A stretch of 64,000 nt of DNA from Alteribacillus sp. YIM 98480 (GCF_009765375.1 NZ_VTOK01000005.1:158937-222936), one strand, 5' to 3'. Positions 7,963-17,446 are shown, numbered from the stretch's first letter. Notes: generated by a model not told the origin, from the sequence alone. Translations and numbers: made by a program.

Positions 7963-9162
7963 ATGTTTACAGCTTTAACGAATAACGGTCAAACGATATC
8001 TTTGTTGACCACCCCTCGTGAATGCTTTCCCTCACATTATCCGCCCCCCTATTATTGTCCGGCCTGCTCTCAAAACGTTATTCTAAAAAAGGGGACCAAA
8101 CGCAGATGGCATTTTGCTCATCAAAGCGGCTCTCTTTGTGCTTATCAATCGGAACCCGAAACAGAAGAGCATCTGGCTGGGAAATTAGTGTTATATCAGT
8201 GGCTCAAGGAAAAAGGTCTATCGCCATCTGTGGAAGCATTTATCTCTTCGATTCGGCGGACAGCTGATGTATTATTTACATGGAAAAATAATAGTTATGC
8301 CCTCGAATTTCAATGTTCCTCTATTTCTTCAGAAGAGACGATCCAGCGTACAAAGGATTATTACTCTGTCGGAATAACCCCTATTTGGATATTTTCTCTT
8401 TCTCGTCTGCGAAAAATGGAAGGTCCTCGTTATGTGATTCATTCTTTTGAATGGATTGGGCTGCGTGAAAGGCGAAAGGATTTGCGCCACGCTTTTATTT
8501 ATTTCTCTCCTGAAAGCTCTTCTTTTTATTACTTGTTTCCAAGAGCACTGCCTGCTAATTCTGCTGTCTTTGGGGATGTCTATACGATGCCGATTATTCA
8601 TACTCCTATCGAGCATCTTATCTATCTGCCAAATACATTAAACGGTCCCCTCACATGGTCGGCAAACTGGATGAATCAAAAGAAAAACTGGCGTTTTCAC
8701 ACCAATCAATGGAGGGGAAAGCCAGATAAAACATATATGCGGCAGATATTTGCTAAGCATCGTTCTGATCTTCCGTTTTTTCCTTCTGAAGCAGGCTGGC
8801 CATCGTTAAGCATGGAAGCATTTCAGACTTCGTCCTATATTTGGCAGAGCTGGATTTTGCTTTGTTTTCTCCCCAACATTCCCCTTTATCAACGTTTTTC
8901 TTCCCGCACCATTTGTCATGAAATCCATTCTCTTATTTTGAACGATAATTTTATTATTCGTGAGCTCCCTTCTATTTCTTCTCCTATAGAAAAAGCCGTC
9001 TTTTTTTATTTAGAACTGTTACAGCGTATTGGAATATTGAAAAATACTGGAGCAGGCTGGAAAAAGGTAAAAAATATATTTTTGCCGATATCTCTAGAGG
9101 ACGCATTCAAAATGGATAAAAAGTGGAGCAACATCATATTTTACAAAGGAATAGTGAATTAA
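7963..9162 (+). CDS. coiA: Competence protein CoiA
   Basis: A protein of 399 aa. The N-terminus has a zinc-like motif (YYCPACSQNVILKKG) followed by RRWHFAH, and then a nuclease-like segment with ADVLFTWKNNSYALEFQCS, whose E-x-Q resembles a PD-(D/E)xK active site. CoiA promotes recombination of incoming single-stranded DNA during transformation. AAAGGAGG precedes the ATG. It lies upstream of pepF with 59 bases between them, as in B. subtilis, and may share its transcript. The C-terminal half is rich in aromatic residues and poorly conserved, and I see no motif there. coiA alone does not show that the strain is competent. Confidence 0.9.
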   Translation: MFTALTNNGQTISLLTTPRECFPSHYPPPYYCPACSQNVILKKGTKRRWHFAHQSGSLCAYQSEPETEEHLAGKLVLYQWLKEKGLSPSVEAFISSIRRTADVLFTWKNNSYALEFQCSSISSEETIQRTKDYYSVGITPIWIFSLSRLRKMEGPRYVIHSFEWIGLRERRKDLRHAFIYFSPESSSFYYLFPRALPANSAVFGDVYTMPIIHTPIEHLIYLPNTLNGPLTWSANWMNQKKNWRFHTNQWRGKPDKTYMRQIFAKHRSDLPFFPSEAGWPSLSMEAFQTSSYIWQSWILLCFLPNIPLYQRFSSRTICHEIHSLILNDNFIIRELPSISSPIEKAVFFYLELLQRIGILKNTGAGWKKVKNIFLPISLEDAFKMDKKWSNIIFYKGIVN

Positions 9163-9221
9163 ACATTGGTGTTTATTGGATAAGTTCGGTAAAATTGGCA
9201 GTAACTACTGGAGGTGTTTCC

Positions 9222-11036
9222 ATGAGTGAACAGGCAACTAAACAATTGCCAAAAAGAGATGAAGTACCAAAAGAATACACATGGAATTTAGAAGACATTT
9301 TTGCTACAGATGAAGCATGGGAAAAAGAATTTAAACAAGTGCAAGAATTGATGCCTGATCTTACTTCTTTTAAAGGGAAACTCGGTGAATCAGCAGACAC
9401 GCTTTATCAAGCGTTAACAAAGCAAGACGAGATTGCTGAACGGTTCGGCCGGCTGTTTACTTATGCTCATATGCGCTATGATCAAGATACAGGAAATTCA
9501 TATTATCAAGGTCTTAATGACCGGGCATCAGGATTAGCATCCAAACTAGGTCAATCGATGGCTTTTCTCGTTCCAGAAATCTTATCTATTCCAGAGGATA
9601 AATTAAGCCAGTTTTTAAAAGAACATGAAAAATTAAAACGATATGAACATGCTTTAAATGAAATAAACGAGCAGCGTCCGCACGTTTTAAATGAATCAGA
9701 AGAATCCATTTTAGCACAAGTCGCTGAAGTAACAGCTAACCCCGGTAAAACATTTGGAATGTTAAACAACGCGGATATAACATTTCCAAACATCAAGGAC
9801 GAAGACGGAGAAGAAGTACCAGTAACCCACGGCAGGATTTTGAATTTCTTTGAAAGTGATAACCGGCGTGTGCGGCGTGATGCCTTTGAGGCCGTGTATG
9901 GAACCTATAAAAAGTACAGAAATACTTTGGCCAGCACACTGAACGGCCAGGTGAAAAAGAACTTGTTCAGCGCCAATGTAAGGAAATATGAAACAGCGCG
10001 AAAAGCCGCTCTTAGTAAAAACCATATACCAGAAATCGTTTATGATCGGCTTGTCGAAACAGTAAATAAGAACTTGCATCTTTTGCACAGATATGTACGG
10101 TTAAGAAAGCGTGTATTAAAACTAGATGAAATACACAATTACGATCTGTACACGCCGCTTGTAAAAGACGTTGATATGACTGTGACTTATGAAGAAGCGA
10201 AAGAGCTTGTATTAAAAGGGATAGAGCCGCTCGGAGAAGATTATGTCAAGATCGTAGAAGAAGGATATAAAAATCGCTGGATCGATGTGTATGAAAATAA
10301 AGGAAAACGAAGTGGGGCATACTCATCAGGTGCATATGGAACGATGCCATATATTTTAATGAATTGGCAGGATAACGTGAACAACATGTTTACGCTTGCG
10401 CATGAGCTGGGGCATTCGATGCACAGTTACTTCAGCAGAAAACATCAGCCGTTTCATTATTCGGACTATACCATATTTGTGGCAGAAGTGGCTTCGACTG
10501 TTAATGAAGCATTGTTAAACGATTATTTATTAAAAACAACCGAAGACAAGAAAAAGAAAATGTATTTATTAAATCATTTTCTCGAAGGGTTCCGAGGAAC
10601 TGTATTTCGTCAAACAATGTTTGCCGAATTTGAACAGCTTATTCATGAAAAAGCTGCCGCAGGAGAAGCATTGACTCCCGATCTCTTAGAAAAAGAGTAT
10701 TACGGGTTAAATGAAAAATACTTCGGAAATGATATGACAGTAGATGATGACATTGCGCTGGAATGGTCGCGCATTCCGCATTTTTATATGAACTTTTACG
10801 TCTACCAATATGCTACCGGCTATAGTGCAGCTGCTGCATTATCCAGGCAGATACTTGAAGAAGGAGAGCCGGCTGTAAAGCGCTATTTGGAGTTTTTAAA
10901 ATCTGGAAGCTCGGACTATCCAATAGAAGTATTAAAAAAAGCTGGAGTTGATATGACATCTCCTGAGCCGATTCAAGAAGCGATGTCACTGTTTGAGCAA
11001 ACATTAGATGAGATGGAACAATTACTTGAAGGATAA
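9222..11036 (+). CDS. pepF: Oligoendopeptidase F
   Basis: A 604-aa M3-family zinc metallopeptidase. HELGHS at residues 394-399 supplies the two zinc His and the catalytic Glu; the third ligand would be the Glu in FVAEVASTVNEALL shortly after. The substrate-binding region has IPHFYMNFYVYQYATGYS. PepF cleaves short peptides in the cytoplasm; overexpression in B. subtilis affects peptide signalling. A longer frame opens inside coiA, but the ATG at 9222 follows TGGAGGTG and gives MSEQATKQLPKRDEVP, the usual beginning. A terminator follows. Confidence 0.95.
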   Translation: MSEQATKQLPKRDEVPKEYTWNLEDIFATDEAWEKEFKQVQELMPDLTSFKGKLGESADTLYQALTKQDEIAERFGRLFTYAHMRYDQDTGNSYYQGLNDRASGLASKLGQSMAFLVPEILSIPEDKLSQFLKEHEKLKRYEHALNEINEQRPHVLNESEESILAQVAEVTANPGKTFGMLNNADITFPNIKDEDGEEVPVTHGRILNFFESDNRRVRRDAFEAVYGTYKKYRNTLASTLNGQVKKNLFSANVRKYETARKAALSKNHIPEIVYDRLVETVNKNLHLLHRYVRLRKRVLKLDEIHNYDLYTPLVKDVDMTVTYEEAKELVLKGIEPLGEDYVKIVEEGYKNRWIDVYENKGKRSGAYSSGAYGTMPYILMNWQDNVNNMFTLAHELGHSMHSYFSRKHQPFHYSDYTIFVAEVASTVNEALLNDYLLKTTEDKKKKMYLLNHFLEGFRGTVFRQTMFAEFEQLIHEKAAAGEALTPDLLEKEYYGLNEKYFGNDMTVDDDIALEWSRIPHFYMNFYVYQYATGYSAAAALSRQILEEGEPAVKRYLEFLKSGSSDYPIEVLKKAGVDMTSPEPIQEAMSLFEQTLDEMEQLLEG

Positions 11037-11042
11037 TAAATC

Positions 11043-11082
11043 AAAAAAGCCCGCCGAATATTTGATTCGGGAGGGCTTTTTT
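11043..11082 (+). terminator. pepF terminator
   Basis: AAAAAGCCCGCCGAAT / ATTCGGGAGGGCTTTTTT stem-loop with one bulge and a good T-run. Confidence 0.9.
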
Positions 11083-11095
11083 AGGAGACACTTTT

Positions 11096-11172
11096 GCGTT
11101 TATAATCTAAATTCAGTGCCCGGCGATCGGGCGTAACTATATAGAGGATCTTTTGCTAAAACGTCGAACGTC
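11096..11172 (+). repeat. Degenerate family A internal fragment
   Basis: The segment containing GCCCGGCGATCGGGCG, GAGGATCTTTTGCTAAAAC and CGAACGTCCTGT matches, with many changes, the family A module GCCCAGCCGCTCAGGCG...GAGGAACTTTTGCTAAAACCGCGAACGTCCTGT. Confidence 0.5.
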
Positions 11173-11180
11173 CTGTACTC

Positions 11181-11354
11181 TCATAAATTAATGCCTTTAA
11201 ATCTTCTTCTTTCACTGAAAAACAAGACAGTGAAAAAGATGGATAAAAACAGTAGAACGCTGCCTATGATAACGGGAAGAAATTTCATCAGTCCTAATAC
11301 AAAAAGAATAAAGCTAATAATAATGCAGACGATACCGATTAAAACTTTTTTCAT
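11181..11354 (-). CDS. Small two-helix membrane protein, 57 aa
   Basis: MKKVLIGIVCIIISFILFV opens a first transmembrane helix (residues 3-22) and a second follows (LPVIIGSVLLFLSIFFTVLFF), ending in a basic tail SERRRFKGINL. ATG at 11354 follows GGGAGGG; the longer TTG-started frame lacks a ribosome site. It is downstream of spxH on the same strand and may be its distal partner. No family recognised. Confidence 0.65.
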   Translation of the reverse strand: MKKVLIGIVCIIISFILFVLGLMKFLPVIIGSVLLFLSIFFTVLFFSERRRFKGINL

Positions 11355-11425
11355 AAAACAGCCCTCCCTCAAAACTGATTGCTTTACTTATCAGCGTATG
11401 AGCGGAAGGACAAGTGTATACGTTG

Positions 11426-12340
11426 TTATTCGCCGATATACCGCCAAAACGTTCCATATTTGACGGGAACGCGTTCAATTTTGCGCTGGAGAACTAGTTT
11501 TTTTAATTGAGCGTTGGCGTCACGTTCATTCCAATCGAAAACGACAGCAACTTCCTTTGTGGCAACAAATTCATACCGTTTCAGAAATTCTTCTAGGTTC
11601 ATTTTACTTGAAGGCTTAGGGATTTCTCCAAGCATTTCTTTCAAAATGTCAACATACACTTCATATGGGTAGAGTCCGGAAACTTTAAGCCCGCCGTCCT
11701 CAACGCGATCATTAAAAAAAACAAACGTAGGAGCGCGCTCAACTTCCATTTCTTTGGTCGTTTTCATATCACATTGCAAAGCTTTAACGGCACAATGAGA
11801 ATGAATGTCTTTTTGAAATTCTTCCATATCAAGACCAACGTTACGAGCACATTCTATGAGTATTTTTTCATCCGCAATGTTTTGTTTGTGAAGAAACAGC
11901 ATTTCGCGAAGCCGGCGGAAAAATATGGAAGCAAGCTGACGACCTTGCATTTCTGCTGCTTTCATTGCTATTGACGGAGCATATGCCGATTCGATAGGGT
12001 TTTCTAACCAAATATCCCCGTCACAAGACATTCCTGTTCTACTTGCTGTTGCTTCATATAAATCAGCCAAGTTTTTTTGTTCTTTCACTTGCCGTGCTTC
12101 GGTTTTGTTCCATGAATCAAGGTCAGCTGCAACGAAAAAACGCATCGAAAAATAATGACCGTATTCCAGGACAAGTTTTTTTAAAGTGGGTTCAAACGCC
12201 CAGCACTCCGGGCAGAGTGGATCTGTAAATATATATAATTCGAGCTTCTTTTTGTGCTTAATATTCGTTGATTCTTCCTCAGGAGAAAGGCCGCAGATTC
12301 CCAGCTGTTCATCACAATGTAGCTGTTTATCTTCCTTCAT
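11426..12340 (-). CDS. spxH: ClpXP adaptor SpxH (YjbH), DsbA-like
   Basis: A 304-aa thioredoxin-superfamily protein of the YjbH type. The N-terminal Cys/His-rich piece HCDEQLGIC is followed by YIFTDPLCPECWAFEP with the CxxC at residues 43-46. SpxH binds Spx and presents it to ClpXP; disulfide stress aggregates SpxH and releases Spx. Finding it 5 kb from spx fits the conserved region. The start ATG has AAAGGAGTC upstream. The truncated haemoglobin gene lies 24 bases upstream on the same strand, so the two form an operon as in B. subtilis. Confidence 0.95.
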   Translation of the reverse strand: MKEDKQLHCDEQLGICGLSPEEESTNIKHKKKLELYIFTDPLCPECWAFEPTLKKLVLEYGHYFSMRFFVAADLDSWNKTEARQVKEQKNLADLYEATASRTGMSCDGDIWLENPIESAYAPSIAMKAAEMQGRQLASIFFRRLREMLFLHKQNIADEKILIECARNVGLDMEEFQKDIHSHCAVKALQCDMKTTKEMEVERAPTFVFFNDRVEDGGLKVSGLYPYEVYVDILKEMLGEIPKPSSKMNLEEFLKRYEFVATKEVAVVFDWNERDANAQLKKLVLQRKIERVPVKYGTFWRYIGE

Positions 12341-12364
12341 TGATGGTCCAGACTCCTTTCTGTA

Positions 12365-12745
12365 TTATTCTTCTGGTGTGTTAATCATATGTTGCGCTGT
12401 AAAGGTTAAACGTTGAAAAAAATCCTCACGCAGCTGTCCTTCTAGCCCGATTTCGTCCATTGCTTGCTCCATGCATAAAAGCCAAGCTTTTGCTCTCGTT
12501 GGAGTTATCGGAAAGGGCAGGTGTCTGGCTCTTAGTTTAGGATGGCCGTGTTCTTCTGTATAAAGAGGAGGACCGCCTAAAAACTGAGTGAGAAATTGTT
12601 TTTGTTTTCGAGCCGTTTCGGTTAAGTCATCCGGGAAAATAGGATATAGGTCCGGGTGGTTTTTCACATTTGTATAAAAAACATCCACCAGGCGGTTCAG
12701 CGTTTCGTGCCCGATTTCTTCAAACGGTATTTGATCTTTATGCAT
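12365..12745 (-). CDS. yjbI: Truncated haemoglobin (group II, YjbI)
   Basis: A protein of 126 aa. FYTNVKNHPDLYPIFPDD is the helix B-E region, and RARHLPFPIT holds the proximal heme His (residue 75) in the typical group II context; a Trp in AKAW follows. Such proteins bind oxygen or detoxify NO and peroxide. The ATG at 12745 is chosen because GAAAGGAG precedes it; a 14-residue upstream extension has no ribosome site. It is co-directional with spxH, 24 bases ahead of it. Confidence 0.93.
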   Translation of the reverse strand: MHKDQIPFEEIGHETLNRLVDVFYTNVKNHPDLYPIFPDDLTETARKQKQFLTQFLGGPPLYTEEHGHPKLRARHLPFPITPTRAKAWLLCMEQAMDEIGLEGQLREDFFQRLTFTAQHMINTPEE

Positions 12746-13039
12746 TATCAGTGCTCCTTTCTTTGCACTTTCTTTCTTTTTACCCATGAGGAAACACTTG
12801 ATATAAAATAACGGGAAAAGAAGAAGAATGCAAGAAAAAAGGATTGTTCCCTAAAGCAGCATGTAACGAATGTAAGGAAAACACACCCTGTTTATGTGGC
12901 TTTTTGCGGCGGTCAGCTTTTCTTTTATTGTAGCAATGCTGTTTTAGAACAGCAAATGATTTGGCTTTGCATATGGCGTTTAGGTTATAGAGAAATTTTT
13001 CCAATTATAAAATGATTAAAACGTTTTTCTAATAAATGA

Positions 13040-13087
13040 AAAAGAGCACCCCTTATAGTTAAGTACTATTAGGGATGCCCTTTTGAA
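13040..13087 (-). terminator. cwlQ terminator
   Basis: On the minus strand AAAAGGGCATCCCT pairs imperfectly with AGGGGTGCTCTTTT and is followed by T-rich sequence. Confidence 0.6.
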
Positions 13088-13091
13088 AAAA

Positions 13092-13751
13092 TTATATGAG
13101 AGACTGATATGTATTCATGACTGCAGGGACATAGTTTTGCGTTTCTTTGAAAGGAGGGATGCCGTTAAAGCGGTCCACGTTGCCAGGTCCGGCATTGTAA
13201 GCCGCAAGCGCTAGAGAAGTATCTCCGTTGAAACGCTCAAGCATATCTTTGAGATAACGAGTACCGCCTTCAATATTTTGCGAAGGATTATAGGGATCCT
13301 CCACGTTTAAATAACGAGCTGTACCTGGCATAAGCTGCATAAGTCCCATTGCTCCGGCATGACTCTTTGCGTTGGGATCAAATCCGGATTCTTGCTTGAT
13401 AACAGCATGAATCAAACGAGGATCTACTCCGTATTTATTCCCTGCCGATTCAATCAAGGAAGCAACTTCATTCTGATTAGAATGTTTATCGGCTTGATTT
13501 GTTACACTGCTGGTTTGGGCAAAGCTTTCTGTATGGTGTGTCTGAAAATATGGAGACGCTGCTTCCGGATGTAAAAATAAAGATTCTGACGGTTGTGAAT
13601 CGAACGAAGCAGCATTATTTGTTGTTAACTCTTCGTCTAAAACGTTCTGAAAAGCAGAAACATAGGAAGAAGGATGGATACCGGATGACGACGAAAGATT
13701 TGTTATAGGACTCATCAACTGCAGCAAAGGAGAAATAGCCAACCTTGTCAC
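13092..13751 (-). CDS. cwlQ: Lytic transglycosylase / muramidase CwlQ (YjbJ)
   Basis: A protein of 219 aa. The C-terminal half is an SLT lysozyme-like domain: IESAGNKYGVDPRLIHAVIK, catalytic Glu121 in KQESGFDP, GAMGLMQLMPGTA, and ALAAYNAGPGNVDRF. The N-terminal 95 residues are low-complexity and Ser/Thr-rich, likely a linker or export region; no clear signal peptide is seen. It would cleave peptidoglycan glycan strands. The GTG start has only a weak TGAGG-like site. Position between yjbI and yjbK matches B. subtilis. Confidence 0.9.
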   Translation of the reverse strand: MTRLAISPLLQLMSPITNLSSSSGIHPSSYVSAFQNVLDEELTTNNAASFDSQPSESLFLHPEAASPYFQTHHTESFAQTSSVTNQADKHSNQNEVASLIESAGNKYGVDPRLIHAVIKQESGFDPNAKSHAGAMGLMQLMPGTARYLNVEDPYNPSQNIEGGTRYLKDMLERFNGDTSLALAAYNAGPGNVDRFNGIPPFKETQNYVPAVMNTYQSLI

Positions 13752-13839
13752 CTCATAAAAGTATTATAAATATCGAATGTATTATAGTTAAAATATACCA
13801 AAAAATGATTGACCCGGCAATCTGATGATGTGCGCTTTT

Positions 13840-14424
13840 TTATTGTATTTCTTGTTTTTTAGTGAAAAAGCGTTTGATTTTATTTGGGGTTGTTCGATAA
13901 GGAATATTATATGTCGTTAACACTTCATTCAGCCAGTTATCTACTTCTTTTAAGGAAGGTCCTTCGATTTCTACTTCAAAATCTTCTGTATTCAAATAAA
14001 CGCTATGATCTAAAAATAACATACCGGCTTGATAAGGAACGTGAGTACGTTTTGTTTTTAATGTGCCAAGCATTTTTACATCATCTAATGAAATCGACAA
14101 TGTCTTCTCTAGCTGAGTTTTCACTTCTCCTGCAGGCAGACGGCTAAAAGTGAATGCTTCCACTGCTTCTTTTTTGGTTAGCGGCTGGTTTGTTTCTAAC
14201 AATCCTTCCTTAGCAGGTTGTTTTAAAGTGAGCTCAAACTGGCTGTTTTTTTCACGAATACGAAGTGCCGCTCCTTTATTTTTCAGTTCATAGTCACTTG
14301 TATCAAAATATGTATTAGCCTGCCAGAAAAAGTCTTCGTCATTCACGTTAAATGCCTTACAAAGTGTCTGAAATTCAGCTTCTGTAAGCAGATTTTTCTT
14401 CTCTATTTCGTTTTCCTGTGCCAT
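13840..14424 (-). CDS. yjbK: CYTH-domain protein YjbK
   Basis: A protein of 194 aa with the CYTH signature ENEIEKKNLL (ExExK) at the start, then alternating charged strands (YFDTSDYELKNKGAALRIRE, FELTLKQPAKEG, FEVEIEGPS). CYTH enzymes form a tunnel that binds polyphosphate or nucleoside triphosphates; YjbK relatives are predicted triphosphatases. GAAAGGA lies nine bases before the chosen ATG at 14424. In B. subtilis it neighbours relQ, and a link to alarmone or polyphosphate metabolism is inferred from that context only. Confidence 0.9.
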   Translation of the reverse strand: MAQENEIEKKNLLTEAEFQTLCKAFNVNDEDFFWQANTYFDTSDYELKNKGAALRIREKNSQFELTLKQPAKEGLLETNQPLTKKEAVEAFTFSRLPAGEVKTQLEKTLSISLDDVKMLGTLKTKRTHVPYQAGMLFLDHSVYLNTEDFEVEIEGPSLKEVDNWLNEVLTTYNIPYRTTPNKIKRFFTKKQEIQ

Positions 14425-14578
14425 TGGTGTCATCCTTTCTTTATGTTTTGTCAAAATCAAAGACGCGGGTTGTGGTTGTATGATACCATATCGTTTGGAA
14501 TTAGTTTAGGCTGCCACGATGTTCATAACAAGATATGGTAAAATGAAATGTGGAGCAAGCAGAAAATGAGGTGTAATA

Positions 14579-14962
14579 ATGGAACATGTATTAACGGTAA
14601 CGGAAACAAAGCTAAAAGATAATCATTTAATATTACTTCCAATTGAAGAATGGCCGGAAAAGGAATGGAATACATTAAAGGATGGAATGCGCATGCTGGC
14701 TGATTCTGACGCTTTGACGTTTGTATACGTCCTGGATTCAGAAGAAGCATTTGTCCAGCTGCGTCTGCCTAAACAAATATGGCCCGAGCTGAAAAAAGCT
14801 TACGAAAATGGGTGGGACGTAAGTGCTGGCGGCCCGTCACTAATAAAGCTCGAACAATTTCATTCTGAAATGGAATATTTGCTCGATAACATCCCTGGGA
14901 ATGGAAACTATGGCTCTGATATGGTAGAAGCTGTCGAAGAAGCATTCGACGTGAAAGCATAA
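14579..14962 (+). CDS. yjbL: Conserved hypothetical protein YjbL
   Basis: A 127-aa soluble acidic protein, similar in size to YjbL of B. subtilis and in the same place between yjbK and relQ. It contains a Trp-rich opening (LLPIEEWPEKEWNTLKDGM) and an acidic tail. No catalytic motif is apparent. It is divergent from yjbK; TGAGGTG precedes the ATG. Function unknown. Confidence 0.8.
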   Translation: MEHVLTVTETKLKDNHLILLPIEEWPEKEWNTLKDGMRMLADSDALTFVYVLDSEEAFVQLRLPKQIWPELKKAYENGWDVSAGGPSLIKLEQFHSEMEYLLDNIPGNGNYGSDMVEAVEEAFDVKA

Positions 14963-15037
14963 CCTGACGTTCGAATAATGGAATGAAAGCTTTGAGACAG
15001 CATTGCTATATACACTAAACATAGGTGGTGGCTTGTA

Positions 15038-15670
15038 ATGAGTAACTGGGATACGTTTTTGTCACCTTATAAACAAGCGGTAGAAGAGCTGAAAGTAAAA
15101 CTAAAGGGATTACGGGAACAATATCAACGGTCTTCAAAACATACGCCGATTGAATTTGTGACGGCAAGAGTAAAGCCTGTCACCAGTATTTTAGAAAAAG
15201 CACAACGAAAAAGCATTCCTTTGGACCGGCTTTCAAGAGATATGCAGGATATTGCAGGGGTAAGACTTGTTTGCCAGTTTGTAAATGACATTGATACGAT
15301 TGTTGATCTCATTCGTTCGCGAACCGATTTTAACGTTATGGAGGAAAGAGATTATATAAAAAAGAAAAAAGAAAGCGGCTATCGTTCGTATCATATGGTG
15401 ATTGAATATCCAGTACATACCATCGATGGAAAAAAAGAAGTACTTGTTGAAGTGCAAGTACGTACGATGGCGATGAATTTTTGGGCAACCATAGAACACT
15501 CTTTAAATTATAAATACAGCGGTGAAATTCCTTCCGATATTAAAGAGCGGCTGCAAAGCGCAGCCGAAGCAGCTTTTAAGCTTGATGAGGAGATGTCCAA
15601 GATAAAAGGGGAAGTGCGAGAAGCGCAGCAAATTCTTATTAAAAACCGTGAACAACATCACCCAAAATAA
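15038..15670 (+). CDS. relQ: Small alarmone synthetase RelQ (SasB, YjbM)
   Basis: A 210-aa single-domain GTP pyrophosphokinase. RelA-SpoT synthetase motifs are AGVRLVCQFVNDID, YIKKKKESGYRSYHMVIEYP and EVQVRTMAMNFWATIEHSLN. There is no hydrolase, TGS or ACT domain, so it is a dedicated (p)ppGpp/ppGp synthetase, active as a tetramer in the cytoplasm and allosterically stimulated by pppGpp. TAGGTGG precedes the ATG. The NAD kinase gene follows after 30 bases; co-transcription of relQ, nadK and yjbO is conserved in Bacillus. Confidence 0.96.
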   Translation: MSNWDTFLSPYKQAVEELKVKLKGLREQYQRSSKHTPIEFVTARVKPVTSILEKAQRKSIPLDRLSRDMQDIAGVRLVCQFVNDIDTIVDLIRSRTDFNVMEERDYIKKKKESGYRSYHMVIEYPVHTIDGKKEVLVEVQVRTMAMNFWATIEHSLNYKYSGEIPSDIKERLQSAAEAAFKLDEEMSKIKGEVREAQQILIKNREQHHPK

Positions 15671-15700
15671 TAATGACAGAAAGGAAAGGAGGCGTTTCTC

Positions 15701-16495
15701 TTGCATTTCGCTGTTACCTCAAGGGGAGACGATACATCAAACGCATTACAAAAAAAAATCACCGATTATTTACAAGAATTTGGCTTGACACAAAATAACG
15801 AGAAACCCGATATTGTCATTACTGTAGGCGGAGATGGCACCCTTTTGCAAGCATTTCATTATTATCATGAATTCCTTGAAGAAACTTGTTTTGTCGGGAT
15901 TCATACCGGCCATTTAGGTTTTTATGCGGACTGGAAACCAGAAGAGGTCGAAAAACTAGTGATTCACATTGCAAAAACGCCTTTTCAAGTAGTTGAATAT
16001 CCTCTCCTAGAAGTTGTTGTCCGTCATCATGATGGTCCGCATGCCGATCGTTACTTGGCACTGAATGAGTGCACAGTAAAAACGATGGAAGGATCTTTAG
16101 TGTGCAATATTGACATTAAAGGGGAAAAATTTGAAACATTTCGGGGGGATGGTCTGTGTATTTCCACTCCTTCTGGTAGTACCGCGTATAATAAAGCGCT
16201 AGGAGGAGCCATTCTCCATCCTTCGCTCGCTTCCATGCAGCTTTCTGAAATGGCATCTATTAACAACCGTGTCTACCGTACAGTTGGTTCGCCGCTCATC
16301 ATGCCTCAGCACCATACATGCCTTCTTAAACCGCTGAATGACGTGGAAATGCAAATAACAATTGACCATAAATCGATGGTTGATCAATCGGTAAAATCGA
16401 TACAATGCCGGGTAGCGGAAGAGAAAGTTAGATTTGCGAGATTTAGACCTTTTACGTTTTGGAAAAGAGTCAAAGAATCATTTGTCGGTGAGTAA
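15701..16495 (+). CDS. nadK: NAD kinase
   Basis: A protein of 264 aa. [15 protein letters not shown] is the GGDG catalytic motif, LNECTVK the NE/D motif, and [20 protein letters not shown] the conserved nucleotide-binding loop. It phosphorylates NAD to NADP in the cytoplasm. TTG start with AAAGGAGG nine bases upstream; the product begins [11 protein letters not shown], as expected. The next gene starts five bases after its stop, so translation is likely coupled. Confidence 0.96.
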   Translation: MHFAVTSRGDDTSNALQKKITDYLQEFGLTQNNEKPDIVITVGGDGTLLQAFHYYHEFLEETCFVGIHTGHLGFYADWKPEEVEKLVIHIAKTPFQVVEYPLLEVVVRHHDGPHADRYLALNECTVKTMEGSLVCNIDIKGEKFETFRGDGLCISTPSGSTAYNKALGGAILHPSLASMQLSEMASINNRVYRTVGSPLIMPQHHTCLLKPLNDVEMQITIDHKSMVDQSVKSIQCRVAEEKVRFARFRPFTFWKRVKESFVGE

Positions 16496-16499
16496 AAAG

Positions 16500-17399
16500 A
16501 TGCAATATAGGCATAAGCTTGAATGGAACGTTCCAACGATAAAGGAAAACATATCTGTCAAAGAATTTTTACGTGATCAAAAAGGCATGTCTCTAAACAC
16601 GTTAAAAGCAGCAAAAATGCATGGCAGCATTTTATGTGACGGCCGCCATATAACGGTGCGCCATACGCTGCAAGGAGGAGAAACTTTGAAAGTCTTCCTT
16701 CCGGCTGCTCCTTTTCCGTCAGCTATACCGCTATGTTCTATGCCGTTAGATATTCTTTTTGAAGACGATCATCTTTTGATTGTAAATAAACCCCCGGGAA
16801 TTTCTACATTGCCGGGAAGAGAGCAAGAAAAAGTCACCCTTGCAGGAGCTGTTTTGAATTATTACCGGGAGCAGAACATTTCTTCCTCCTTTCATGCTGT
16901 ATCAAGATTAGACAGACAAACGAGCGGCGTCGTGGCTATAGCAAAGCATGCTTATGCGCATCACCGTTTAGCGTCTTTTTTTCAAACGGGAAAAGGGGAT
17001 AAACAGTACATCGGAGTAGTAAAGGGTAGGTGGGAACAGCCGGAAGGGATAATAGATGCGCCTATTGTAAGAAGTCCAAATAGCATTATTGAACACCAGG
17101 TACATCCGGCAGGAAAACGAGCCAAAACAGGGTATCACGTAATGAAAACCATAGATGGCAGCGATGTAACATCATTTACTTTATACACCGGCAGAACCCA
17201 TCAAATCCGAGTTCATGCAGCGTATGCAGGGCATCCTTTATTAGGAGACAGCTTGTACGGAGAAGCCAGCTTCTATATAAATAGGCAGGCTTTACATGCA
17301 GAAATGCTTCATTTTTGTCATCCTGTTTTTGAAAGCTGGCATACTGTTCACGCCAAGCTTCCAGACGATATAGCGCAGTTAATAATGGAAAAACAATAA
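16500..17399 (+). CDS. yjbO: RluA/RluD-family RNA pseudouridine synthase YjbO
   Basis: A protein of 299 aa. An S4-like N-terminal region (residues about 20-75: VKEFLRDQKGMSLNTLKAAK) precedes the catalytic domain with LLIVNKPPGISTLPG, VSRLDRQTSGVVAIAK, containing the catalytic Asp, and FTLYTGRTHQIRVHAAYAGHP. It isomerises uridine to pseudouridine in rRNA or tRNA. I chose ATG at 16500, just after the nadK stop with CGGTGAG upstream; an in-frame GTG at 16488 overlapping nadK is also possible. It is the third gene of the relQ operon. Confidence 0.92.
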   Translation: MQYRHKLEWNVPTIKENISVKEFLRDQKGMSLNTLKAAKMHGSILCDGRHITVRHTLQGGETLKVFLPAAPFPSAIPLCSMPLDILFEDDHLLIVNKPPGISTLPGREQEKVTLAGAVLNYYREQNISSSFHAVSRLDRQTSGVVAIAKHAYAHHRLASFFQTGKGDKQYIGVVKGRWEQPEGIIDAPIVRSPNSIIEHQVHPAGKRAKTGYHVMKTIDGSDVTSFTLYTGRTHQIRVHAAYAGHPLLGDSLYGEASFYINRQALHAEMLHFCHPVFESWHTVHAKLPDDIAQLIMEKQ

Positions 17400-17446
17400 C
17401 GAGGCAGGGCTCTTTATTAATATGAAGCGCCTTCCTCATTATTTGT
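17393..17446. terminator. Possible bidirectional terminator between yjbO and the lipoprotein gene
   Basis: AATAACGAGG and CCTCATTATT face each other across a loop of about 25 bases with a second short arm (GGGC/GCGC). It overlaps both stop codons. The stem has a mismatch, so this is tentative. Confidence 0.4.

Noticed and set aside
12780..13004. 74-codon minus-strand frame between yjbI and cwlQ
   Set aside because: Low-complexity His/Ser-rich composition and no ribosome site; appears random.
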